A model generated the notes under the pieces. It was not told the origin of the DNA and made no database searches. It saw nothing but the letters and a program-made list of their open reading frames with translations. The position numbers and the translations under genes were made by a program. This document shows, piece by piece, positions 45,451 through 55,450 of a stretch of 64,000 nucleotides of DNA (position 1 is the stretch's first letter; every line of letters starts with the position of its first letter). The stretch is from Puffinus mauretanicus (lineage: Eukaryota > Chordata > Aves > Procellariiformes > Procellariidae). The stretch is taken from the NCBI GenBank assembly GCA_023333565.1, contig JAJKFH010003680.1, positions 2,480,001-2,544,000 of the forward strand. Direction: 5' to 3'.

Positions 45451-46640
45451 CCGTCAGAGCAGGGAGAATCCCCGCCACGGGAGGAGGGGTGTAGTGCTGA
45501 ATCACAGTCCCAGTGCGGGGGAGCGCGGGAGGCAGGGGGAGCGCGTTGCATGGGGAGAGGATATGCCTCCTCCGCACTCGCAGCTGGGGACTGTTGATTT
45601 TATTTATTTATTCTATTCTGAGATTTATCAAACGTGGGACTGGAGCCTTCCCGAGCCTGGTGTGCGTGGAACGAATCCAGGCCCCACATACCACCTGCCG
45701 AAATGTAATTACCAGATGCGTTAAATGAATAAATCTTCCGGGCACCGTTTTCTGTTAGCGCTGTTAAACCCACGGGGAAAGCCTCCGACTCTGCTCCGAG
45801 CTGCCTGTGCCACCTCTGTCACTCTGAGCCCCCTGCGTACCCCAGGCACAGGGTCTGGGATCTGGACGGGTCTGCACTGAGCTCCCCCAGGGTCTCACCT
45901 CTGGGTCATCACCATCAGGTCATTTGGGACCAGCTTTATGTCCCTCAGTCCTTCTCAGCACGAGGGGTGGACCTGCAGTGGAGACCCTGCCCATGGTGTG
46001 GATGCTGTAGCTCTAGGAGGGATGAAGCGAATAGGTTTCATGGTCTGTGATAGTGAGCAGAGTGCTGCAGGGATTTGAGAAGGGACAGGGTCCCTACGGG
46101 ATGTCGAGCAGAAGGCAGGCGAGGGGTGACCAGAGGGTTGCTCCATTTAAAGCTTTGGTGAGCGAAGAACAGTACAGGGGCCTGGGAGTGGGAGAGGGTC
46201 TCCACCTCAGCCTTGGAGACCAGACATCCTCATCATAGACCTGGCATCAGGAATGGGTCCTGGGTGGGGGATTCCTGCAGGGTGGCTTATGCCCCTTTCT
46301 TTAGGAAAAGCACCTAAGCAGGATGTTTGTGCTCTTTTGGGAGAGGACACTCATTTTCCCCTTCGTTTTTATTTCGTCCCTTATACCTCTCCACTGAGTT
46401 CCTCTTGGTGGGGCTGGCTGAAGTCTGCAGATGCAGTGCTCACAATAGAGTTTAGTCTCCAAAATGGTCTTCAAGTCAGCCACAGCCAGGCCCAAATTCC
46501 TGCTTGCTCATCCTTCGAGGGGGTTCTTGGGCAGGCTTTGCTTTTTGTTTATTGATGCATTTCAGAAAGGTCTGCTCTTTCTGTGAGCATCAGCTGCCCT
46601 CCTTTTAGCTAGAAACAAAGCATGAAAAGTTTGACTAATC
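45450..46640. other. Gene-free unique DNA
   Basis: An AT-rich stretch (45590-45740) with TTTATTTATTTATTC and ATGTAATTACC words follows the array. The rest is GC-rich and featureless. Confidence 0.6.
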
Positions 46641-46672
46641 ATGTGCTGGTTAATATTTTTCTAATTCCAGTT

Positions 46673-46686
46673 AAAAAAAAAAAAAA
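46673..46686. repeat. A14 homopolymer
   Basis: Fourteen consecutive A. Confidence 0.95.
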
Positions 46687-46793
46687 GGAAGTGATGGAAA
46701 TGTGGGTTTAAGGAGCCTGGGTGTTGAGGACAGCTCGTAAAAATTGTTTCGCACCCATTTTCTGACCATTTCTACTAATCACATACCATGAAA

Positions 46794-46846
46794 TGAACAG
46801 TTTGCAAACACCCCATGGGCTGAAATTTGTTTGCATAAACTGTTCA
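46794..46846. repeat. Hairpin with 17-bp arms
   Basis: tgaacagtttgcaaaca (46794-46810) pairs with 46828-46846, whose sequence is the exact reverse complement interrupted only by a 2-nt TA bulge. The loop is 17 nt. It could be the core of a palindromic transposon or an RNA hairpin; its length is short for a microRNA precursor. Confidence 0.85.
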
Positions 46847-47261
46847 GTGAACACTTGCAGATAACAAATTCATTTGCAGAAATCAGGATCAGCTTCTCAG
46901 CAGCTCGCAAATGGGAAATAAAAAAAAAACCTTCAATGAATCGTGCACAAGGAGCTTCTTCCTGCAGGACCACAGTTGTCTTCCCAGTGATGCAGATGTT
47001 TTTGGTGGTGGTGCAGAAGGGCTGCGTCACTTTCTGGTGCAGTCAGAAAGAGCCAGGATCGTTTGTGGTGAATAGTTTGTGGTGATTTTTTTTTAAAAAA
47101 TGCCGTGGGTTGTGTTAGAGTGTTCCTAAGGAAATGGATAAGGATTTCAGAGTCGCAGATCCCAGTTGAGTCTACAGGAGAGGCGCTGAGCCCCCAGAGA
47201 GTCTGTATGCAGTACCAAGGGGGATTAGGTTGGAAATAAGACCTTTGCAACACAATTCTCT

Positions 47262-47690
47262 TTCGGTTTTTAAATAGAGCAGAATTATTGGAAATTTTAC
47301 TTTTTTTGGGTGCTGACAGCTGGTAAACCCAGCCATGGGTCCTACTGAATGGGAGCCTTTTTTTTGCTGCCTCCCCGGGGCACCCGTGCTAGGAACAGAA
47401 AAGCCAGCAGAGATTCCTGGTGCAGATGGGGTGAGCAGGGCTTCAAAGGTCCCTCTCCACCCAGGGAAAGCTGTGTTGGGTGGTGCTGGCATCTCTGTTC
47501 CTGCGGTTTCTTCGTGGTTCCCCCAGGTATCCCTGCTCCTGGAGCTGTTCTGTGGTTTCTATTATTTAAGAGTGAAAAATGCAATTGGACTAGCAGTGTG
47601 TGCAGCTATCCCAAAGCAGACAAATAGAGTACAAAGAAAAGTCAAGTTTCCAATCATCATTTTTTCTTAAAAAAAGAAGATATTTTTCCC
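47262..47690. mobile_element. Possible element bounded by inverted repeats
   Basis: attggaaattttacttt (47287-47303) and aaagtcaagtttccaat (47638-47654) are inverted copies agreeing at 15 of 17 positions, with weaker similarity continuing outward. About 330 bp of GC-richer DNA lies between. The same short peptide string arises in opposite-strand frames because of this symmetry. A small DNA element is possible, but no target duplication is seen. Confidence 0.28.
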
Positions 47691-48400
47691 CTCCAAAGAA
47701 GAAAATTTAATTTCAGACACTTTTTCACATTGTAAATGCCATTTGATCCTTCTTGCTAACGCTCCAGTACCGAGAAGGATGTGTGATACCCAGACTATCA
47801 CAACTCTAAAGTGGTGCAGAAAATGACCCACCCCAGCTATTGGGTCCTATCTCCCTCGTGGCACCCACGCTGCTGGTGACGTGCCCTGCTGCCCGCTGCC
47901 TGGCCTGGTGGCATCAGGAAGGGTTGTGTCCTCTGCCGTGATGGCTGCTCCTCTGCAGGGACTGGAGCAGAGCTGTCTCTGCTCGGCTCAGTCCATTGCT
48001 GGGCAGGTCCTGGGTCTTGGCATGGCAAATGGCGCTGGGGCCAAGAGCGGAGCTGCCTCCCAGCCGCCTGTAGCAGACGCCCAGGCTCCGGGGTGGGCAA
48101 CAGGGCAATGAGGGACCAACAGATGATGATGGGGCTGAAACCAGCCGACACACACCGAGCACCAGAACCTCCTTCCTCTTCCTCTGTCTGTCCCTGTCCC
48201 GGCCAGCAGGACCCCAGCAGGACCCCAGCTGGGAGCCCACCCCCCTCCATCAGCTGCTCAGACTTTCCAGGAAGGTACTGAGCTCCAGGAATTAAAAGCT
48301 TTGCAGCGAGATGTGACAAAAAGGAAGAAAATGCCTTCAAACGTGCCTCCTTCATCTCTCCCAGCACTTCACCTTTCCATCGGCTTCAGTTATTTCACAG
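47690..48400. other. Gene-free unique DNA
   Basis: A short AT-rich lead (47690-47770) and then GC-rich sequence. An 11-bp word cagcaggaccc is duplicated at 48204-48225. Confidence 0.65.
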
Positions 48401-48406
48401 CCTCTG

Positions 48407-48437
48407 GAAAAGAAGAAGAAGAAGAAGGAAAAAAAAA
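48407..48437. repeat. (GAA)n purine tract
   Basis: A 31-bp uninterrupted purine run with about six GAA units and an A-rich end. Its triplex-forming type is known from other GAA repeats. Confidence 0.9.
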
Positions 48438-48439
48438 CC

Positions 48440-48765
48440 GGTTAGGAACTTGCTGAATAAATCATATCCATTCCCTCCCCCACCTCCCTCTTTTCTTTTG
48501 TGCAAATCAAAGGCTGGGAGCTGCCAGGAGCTGACAACGGTGCCCCCAGCCCCCACCTCACCGTTCCTCACGGCCCCCGTCCTCGGGAACTTTGGGGGAA
48601 TACGCGGCGGTTTCAGAGGCAATCAAACTCTGACAGCCCAGCCGGAGGGACGGAGCGGGGAAGCGGGGAGAGGGGAGCGGGAGCGCTTTGCTGCTGTCGC
48701 TCCTGCAGGCGCTTGGTAGCTGCTCCCCGTGGGTCTTGTAGTTTGGAAACAAGGTACTGAACATG
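48440..48765. other. Gene-free unique DNA, CpG-bearing
   Basis: 48590-48720 has raised CpG content and a purine-rich GGGAGAGGGGAGCGGGAG stretch. No exon recognised. Confidence 0.55.
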
Positions 48766-48870
48766 TGGGGAAGGCTGATAATCTCCAAAGTGTCTGTGAT
48801 TAAGTGAAACCAGCAAATTGAGATGCTTAGACAATTAGTAATCTTGGCGTGAAAAAAATGCAAGAATCAA
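48765..48870. promoter_or_regulatory. Candidate noncoding element
   Basis: GGCTGATAATC, GTGATTAAGTG and GACAATTAGTAATC within 100 bp of unique sequence bordered by GC-rich DNA. Two TAAT-type cores are adjacent. Confidence 0.3.
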
Positions 48871-49049
48871 AGAAGAACGGAGGGTTTGGGGTTTATTTTT
48901 ATTTGGTTTTATTTATCTTATTTTATCCCTCCCTCCCCCCCATCCTTCTAATTTCCTAAGCTTGCTCCAGTTAGATTTGAAGCGAGAGCGAAGGCAGGAG
49001 TACTCCCTGCCCCGAACCCTCCTGCCCACCACCCATCCCCCGTGCAAGA

Positions 49050-49310
49050 GCCAGGGGACAGGCGCTGCCGCCTTGCTGCTGCTGGCGCGGAGGGAGGTAA
49101 CCCAGGGCTGCTGGTAATGTCTGATCAGGCTGCCAGCCGCACTCCCATCGCTGCCACGCTGCTTAATTCCCCGCCGCAGGGCAGGGGAGGTGGCAGCGTG
49201 CCCGTCGCAGCCCACGCGCTGGCAGGGCTGGCAAACGGAGCTCTGCCCGCACCCAGCTCCCGGGCCGGCAGGATGGGCAAAGCTGACTGCGCCGCAGACC
49301 CAGGACTGCA
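49050..49310. other. CpG-enriched segment
   Basis: Roughly 20 CpGs in 260 bp with CTTAATTCC in the middle. Comparable to the 14040-14230 segment and weaker than the island at 37550-37780. No exon recognised. Confidence 0.45.
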
Positions 49311-51790
49311 CGTTCCCCAGCTGCCCTCCTGCAGCTGCCTTCCAGCAGCAATCTTGCATGGGTGCAGGTGGTGCCCAGGCCATTAAGGAAGCTAATCCCA
49401 GACATGAGCCCAGCCCCAGCGTGGCAGCTGTTGAATGCCCATGCCAGGTCCTGTCCCTGCACCGCTGTGTGCCCAGTGCCCTCATCTGCTCCATAACACC
49501 CTGCTGTCAGGTTAGGGTGCAACTGGGCAGTACCTCTGTATAACATATGGCGAGCTCAGGGCATCTGGCAGCACAGCCTGACATCAGCAAAAGCACAGCC
49601 AGGAGCAGGGCAAGGGCATCTTGCAGGAGTCACCTGTGGCTTTGGGCAGTTCTCATTTCGTCCCTATGCCCCTGCAGTTTTTGAAAGCCAAAGTTGATGT
49701 CTCTGTCATCGGCTCTGCCTCACCCAGCTGCCATTGGCGTCCCAGGGTTAACTCCAAGCAGCTCAGCACGCTGCCTCCCTGTGATGAGTTCCCCAGCCTT
49801 GGCCAGCCTGTACCTCCGAAGGGCTCAGAAGCAGCATCATTCCAGACTTGGAGGATGCAATCAATGCACGCTACGTAGTGTGCAACCAACTTAGTCTGCA
49901 ACCAATGCACATTAGGTTTGTGAGTTGTCATGGGACCCACCGTCTCCTCTCAATAGAGACAAGGACCCTCTGGGCAAATACAAACCCTCAGGGCACTCCT
50001 GTGCTAACATGGGCAAGGTCTCAGTCCCCAGTGCAGTGGCCCTGTGCTGCCCTGTGTGGATGGACTTCCCTACTCCCAGCCCAGAGCTGTGTTAAAAACT
50101 CTGGGGTTGGCTCAGGCACCTACATTTGACTTCCAGGTTTCATGCTGTGTTTGCTCTCCCCAGATAAAGCTTGGAAGAAGCTGTGTGTTTGCAGGACTCT
50201 CCTAAAGCTGGAGCTGCCCTGGCTTCTCAGGCTACCCATGGGACCTGCCACCACTCATACCGGCCAACCCTGCCAAAAGCTCATGTGAAAGGACAGTATC
50301 CCATCACTCCAAGGATGGGGAGCTGCTCTGCTGGGAGCTTCTTCCCCCAAACCAAAGCATCTGATGGAGACTGCTGGATTCACCTTGATCTCCTGACGCC
50401 AGAGCCATCGAAATGCAGAGGTCTTGAGTATACAGACTGGCACCTACAGCCACATTCCTACTTGCTCAGGGAAGCTCTCTGTTTGCAGCAAACATACTGG
50501 AGAGCTGGACACTCTCTTCATCCTCACACTCCCCTATTTACCTGACATTGGTTTTGCCCCTTTGCAAAAGCACCCTTCATGACACTAGATTTCCACTTTT
50601 CAAAGGCGACTCAAGCAGCCCTTTGTATATCACTTTTTGACCAAGTTTCATTTCTTTTTCTTTCATATCCTGTCTCTTTATGTGTTTAGAGTTTTATCTC
50701 TGGGATTCCAATTCCTCCTTGGGAGGTTGTTGCATAAGTAGCCTCCATACTGATTGCAAGGATTTTAATTTGGTAGCTTTCATCTTAAGCTGTTTCTAAG
50801 GCACTTCCTCATTTGTTTAAAATCACCCTGCCTAAAGCTTTCAAACTGTTTTTCTGGTTTGATACTTCCCAAAGGGCTGTGGGACTTAATTAGAGTCCCT
50901 GCTCCTTTGTGGTTCAGTGACAGTTGTCTGGATTAAGTCAAGAGTTGCCACTCCACTCGTGTGCCCCAGACCTCGCTTTGCAGCTCTGACATTGAGACAT
51001 CTCCGATGCGACTTGGATCTCTTAACGTGCAGGTAGCCACAGCCACAGCTCTCCTAATGGCTTTTGTGACCTCCTGGCCCCTGGGCTGCCTGGCTGTGAG
51101 AGCCAGGGGGACACAAAACCCCAGGGGACAGGACAAGGCTCTTCCAGCCAAGGTGAGGATGAATGCCCGGCCAGCATCCGACAGAGAAAGCCTCTTTTTA
51201 GAGAACAGGAAAGTAGGTGGAAGGGAGAGCAAAGCAAGGAGCATGAGCAGAGAAGGGAGGGAACGAAAGGGGAATTCATACTCACACTTTTCAAAACTCT
51301 TGGTTGGCAACTGCAAGCCCAGTTTGCTCAGGACTGGCCTGGGATGAATGCACAAGGGCAAAGTCAGCTACGCAGCCTGCCAGGGTAAGTCCACCCCACA
51401 CAGCCCCCCATCCAGGGCAAGGAGGATCTCTGTAGGGCTGAGCCCAGGGAAGGAGGACTGGCTTGGGGGAGGCATGATGCACTGGCACAAGGAACATCGC
51501 AGTCCAGCATCCAAGGTGACCCTGTGGAAGACGTGTACACAGCTGGTACCTGTGCCGTGGCATCCCTTGCTCCACGGGGGAGATCACGTCTGCCCATCAC
51601 ACTGCTTCCCCTCTCCCTTCTGCCATCCCCCTTTCTGATATGGGTCCCTACCCATCCTTTTCTCCTCCCTGATGGTGACTCCATGGTTTGACTTTCTCCA
51701 AACTGGAAGGGAGTTGGGCTGTAAGGGTCAACCTCAGGCCAGCTCTGACATCCTTCGCAGCGGGGGTGTTTGCCTGAGCCCCACCTCTTG
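49310..51790. other. Gene-free unique DNA
   Basis: 50570-50940 is AT-richer (TTTCATTTCTTTTTCTTTC pyrimidine words) but lacks repeat ends. Other frames are featureless. Confidence 0.65.
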
Positions 51791-51910
51791 TTTACGGGAT
51801 GTGATTTATGCTGGTTTAATTGGTGTTGGTTTAATTTGCTCATCCAGCTCCCATATGTGTTGGGAAGGGGCCAGAGAGAGCATTAAAGGATCATTACACA
51901 TTACGGGCAT
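51790..51910. promoter_or_regulatory. Candidate element with duplicated TTTAATT word
   Basis: tggtttaatt occurs at 51812-51821 and again at 51827-51836, 15 bp apart, followed by GCATTAAAGGATCATTAC. Unique sequence and a possible paired homeodomain-site element. Confidence 0.3.
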
Positions 51911-52100
51911 CTTTCTCCATCTCCTCTCGGCCGCTCCTTCCCCTCCCTTACATTTTAGGGAGCCAGGACACTCTGGCATGAGGTGGGAATCTTTCTGGGA
52001 ATCCTGACTATGGGAACCTTGTCAAAACCAGACAGAATGGTAGCTTGTGCCTGAAGCCGCATCTGCAGTGCCTAGTGCTCCCCTCCCCACTGGTCCCCCA
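51910..52100. other. Gene-free unique DNA
   Basis: Pyrimidine-rich stretch preceding the exon-like segment at 52102. Confidence 0.5.
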
Positions 52101-52101
52101 G

Positions 52102-52294
52102 CAGCTGCCAGGCGGGGGCATCTCTGCAGGGAAGACACTACCCAGCACCAGTCCCCGCGTCCTGCAGGAACTGTCACGACTCGTACGCTGGCTGCAGTCG
52201 TTTACAAAGTCTGACTCGATCCCTTCCAGCACTGCAGCCCTTTTTGCAAGACAGCTCTGCTTTGTGGAGGCTGTCAAGGAAGGACACTGGGCAG
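52102..52294 (+). other. Exon-like segment, about 64 codons
   Basis: A strong pyrimidine tract (cccctccccactggtccccc, then AG at 52100-52101) precedes a 193-bp open stretch ending at CAG|GTGATG (GT at 52295-52296). The predicted peptide contains VLQELSRLVRWLQSFTKSDS, amphipathic-looking and less Ser/Pro-rich than chance frames here, and the middle keeps several CpGs. No family is recognised, no neighbouring exon was found, and the phase (0 to 1) would require further exons. Confidence 0.2.
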
Positions 52295-52299
52295 GTGAT

Positions 52300-55270
52300 G
52301 GGTAGTTGTGGGCCTCAAGGATTTGAGGTGAGTATCCTTGTGCAAGGTGTGTGTTGGATGGGATGGTCTCAGGACAGGCTCAGAGGAGAGGGGATGCTCT
52401 ACACCGCACAGGGATAGTGAGGGTGACAGGGACTGGGCCTTCACGTGGGGAGGGATATTATACACTTGGGCAGCTTGAAGTGAGAGTCAAGGATCCCACA
52501 CGCTCTCTGCCCTCCAGATGTACCAGCTCCAGGCTCCTCTGCACCGCTCTGCTGTCGCACCTCAGCCCTGCCTGGCATCACCCTGCTGCCAACCGCTGTT
52601 CCTGGATGCAACCTGTCCCTGCCCCGAGGCAGGGCTGGCACACTCCTTCCTGGGACCCTCTGAGACTGGACTCCACTTCTTTTTCCCTCCTAGGGATCCT
52701 CTGTTTCCCAGTGCAGGCAATCTCCTGCAGCATCCCCAGATCATGATACCTCCTCCCATTCAGTCACCTTTCCCAGACTCCTGCTGTGCCTTACACCTAC
52801 AGCAAACAACACGGCTGTCCCCAAAACTCTCTTCCCTGCCAGATGTGCCCAGTGTATCCCAAGAACTGCCAGCATCTCAGGGCAGAGCCACCCACTCAGC
52901 CAACTCCCAGCTCTGTAAAAAGCAAGTACAAGAAGTGCCCCAGCCCTGTGTGCCCTGGTGCTGCACTGAACGCCCTGCAGCAGCGCAGATGTCTTCTGAG
53001 CTAAATAAGGGAATCAGCCGGAGCTGTTAAGTTCTGTACCCTGTGCATGCTGGAGGGAAGAAAGTGACAATTATGTGCATTATAGCAGGAGCCCTACTAT
53101 GCCAGGCACTGCACGGGCACCAAGGGGAGCAGCTCTGCGCCGGTAGCCTCAGGGCATTCCCACCACTTGCTCTCAGATGCCAACATTTTGCTGCTGGGCT
53201 GCCTGGGCCAGGGATTCACAGGTCCCTGTGGAGTGCTGTAGGCAGGGAGCAGAAACTTTGGGCTTTTCCTTGACAGCTGGTTTCCTTCAGGGTTTTGCTG
53301 GGGACACCCCATGCCTCCTTCTGCAATTTAAGGATAGGCACCTGGGGGGCAGGAGGACATAGAGTGGGGGGTGATGTTCTCAAGGCTGTACAGAAGGGAC
53401 CCCTCTCTGCCCACCCCGGGAGGAGAGTGATCTCCAGGATAAGACACGGGGTTCTCATTTTTCCCCTCTAACCAGATCTTCTGCTTTCCTAAACTGCCCA
53501 TGGAAATCCACCGTGGAAGGAAACCCCAGCGAGGCAAGCTGGAGTCCTGGAGCCGGGCGAGTGCTCAGCGCGGGTGCAGGCTCTGAGCGGAGCTGGCTGG
53601 GGAGCCTGGTGATGCTGCCAACTTGGCATGGCTCAGGCGGCAGCCCCAGTCCCAAGCCACTCAAGCTGTTGGGAGTGGGTATAAAACAGACCCTGCTGGC
53701 CGGTCCCCAAGGGGAAAAGCTGGCTTGGGCAGGAAACATCATCGCTGACATTTAAGAGCGGGGGAAAAGTGCCCAGTTGGCAGGCGGGGAGAGCAGCACT
53801 GGGTACTCCAGTAGCCCTCCTCCCCCTCAGGGCTGCAGTCCCCTTTCTCATGCTTTACCACTGGCTCCATCTCCCACTGCTGTTTCCCTTCAGCATCTAC
53901 AAAACAGCCCACAACTGCCACGCTCCTGCCATGGCTGCTCACCATGACCAGCGGAGAACCGCTCGGTCCTGGCTCTCCCCAGCTCCCTTGGAGCAGAGCC
54001 ATCTCTGCGGATCACAGCGTGCCAGCCACAGGATCAGGGGTATTTCCCATCCCACACCAGCCTGGGACATGCAGGGCAAGGCTGGCCTGGGATGGGAGCT
54101 GCCCTTCTAGCTCACACGGGGTCCTGGGGCAGGACCAGACCTGCTCTGCAAGGGAACACGTGGGAGAAGGATGCTGTGCACCAGTCTGGCTGTGTTTACG
54201 GAGGACCACAAGCTGAGGATCCCCCCCAGCCCCAGTTGCCCCATCCTTGAGTGACATCCTCTCTGCAAGTGAGCACTTAGAAAACCCCATCCCACCAGGC
54301 TGGGAGCCAGGGCAGCCTCCAAACTCAGCTCCCGGTGGGCGGCTGAACCTGACTCAGTGGGAGCTGGAGCCCTGCTCTGCAGATGGCTCCAGCTCCCTGG
54401 TGGGGTGACTCACCCTGCTGTTGGAGGAGGAGCTGGGTTGAGCAACCGTGAGCTTTGCCGGGCCCCACGGTCAGGGCAGGAATGTCTGCGGGGCCAGCTG
54501 GGAGCGCCTGGTGGATCAGCTCTGCGGCCATGGGGCAGTGGAGGTGAAGCCCCCCCAGGCACTGATGAAGCTCAGCTCCAAAACCCAGCCTGCGCCCTGC
54601 AATGCCACATGCCCCTGAGGACCAGGCTGATGCAGGAAAACCTGGAGCTTCTCCTCCTGGAGAAGGAGGGAGGGTCAATGGGCAGAAGGCTTGGAGCAGG
54701 AATGCTGGGCTGGGGGTGCCTGATGGGGTGCAGCCCTGGAAGAGGGTATGGGGATGGCATGGGCAGGTGGAAGGAGCCCACAGGCAGGGCATGGGGATAC
54801 TGGCTGCTGCAGGGAGCTGGAGGTATCAAAGCAAACCCCATCACTGCAGAGCCCAGAGTTTGTCCTGGGCAGCCAAAACCTCTTCCTGGGCTAACTCACA
54901 TACCCAGACTGGAGGTCAGCAAAGAGCAGGAGGGACAGCAGGGCCCTGCTCACCCTGAAAGGACCGGTTAGCATGAGACCTTCTCATCCCACCATTATCC
55001 CAGGGGACCATGAAGAGACAAACTCCATGCAGGACCCTGGGGGATGTGCACGTGAAGTCCTCAGGGCTGGTCGTGGTCCTGCCCACATCTCCACTGGTGG
55101 CTGTGGCACATGGCTCCCAGGGTAGGCAGCAGCCAGGGATGCTACCTGAACCCACAACTCCAGAACATTTGTCCCAGCCCCATGGGCTGCCAGCAAAGCC
55201 CAGCGCGAGCATCTCTCGTGGTGCCCACTGTGTCGAGATGGAGCATGTACCTGCGAGCACAGATGGTAAA
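52300..55270. other. Gene-free unique DNA
   Basis: GC-rich with many overlapping frames (to 204 residues, 54357-54971, plus) lacking domains. A TATAAAA word at 53680-53686 has no supporting transcript evidence. Confidence 0.68.
53075..53130 (+). mobile_element. Possible ancient SINE/LINE fragment
   Basis: CCCTACTATGCCAGGCACTG followed by CACGGGCACCAAGGGGAGCAG resembles the same CTGTGCTAGGCACTGTACAA phrase as 43268-43345. Diverged, with no ends visible. Confidence 0.3.
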
Positions 55271-55450
55271 CTCCAACAGCAACAGAAACACGGAGATCAT
55301 AATTATCTGAACATAATGAAGGGTTTCATTAAATACACTTGGAAAACAACTCAGCAGCCGCACAAAGTTAAACTGCTGGTCTCAACTCTCCAAACTATTT
55401 AAAATTTATTAGCTTCCCCTGCGGGTCTCAAGCTTTTAAGTACCAGAGAA
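55270..55450. promoter_or_regulatory. AT-rich candidate noncoding element
   Basis: ATCATAATTATCTG, CATTAAATACAC, CTATTTAAAATTTATTAGC in 180 bp of unique sequence flanked by GC-rich DNA. TAATTA and TTTATTAG words suggest homeodomain binding. Function is inferred. Confidence 0.35.

Larger units (their letters stand above)
46640..47110. other. AT-rich island with hairpin, possible MITE relic
   Basis: It starts near an A14 tract (46673-46686) and contains a 17-bp-arm inverted repeat (46794-46846), then ATTCATTTGCAGAAATC words and an A-rich run. The texture matches the other palindromic islands. No terminal repeats or target duplication are resolved. Confidence 0.4.

Noticed and set aside
44225..45724. 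499-residue plus-strand frame (and 319-, 254-, 203-, 171-residue companions)
   Set aside because: Length depends on the GTGTGC array, which lacks stops. The product is low-complexity Val-Arg-Val, Cys-Val or Cys-Ala strings open in several frames at once.
46794..46846. microRNA precursor
   Set aside because: The 53-nt hairpin is short for a canonical precursor, and it sits in an AT-rich island that looks like a transposon relic. Kept only as an inverted repeat.
51332..51384. 53-bp exon ending at a GTAAGT donor
   Set aside because: The donor is good but the acceptor tract is weak, the coding content is negligible and no partner exon is seen.
53680..53686. TATA box (TATAAAA), also a similar word at 13300
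   Set aside because: An isolated motif expected by chance in 64 kb. No CpG island, initiator or exon nearby.
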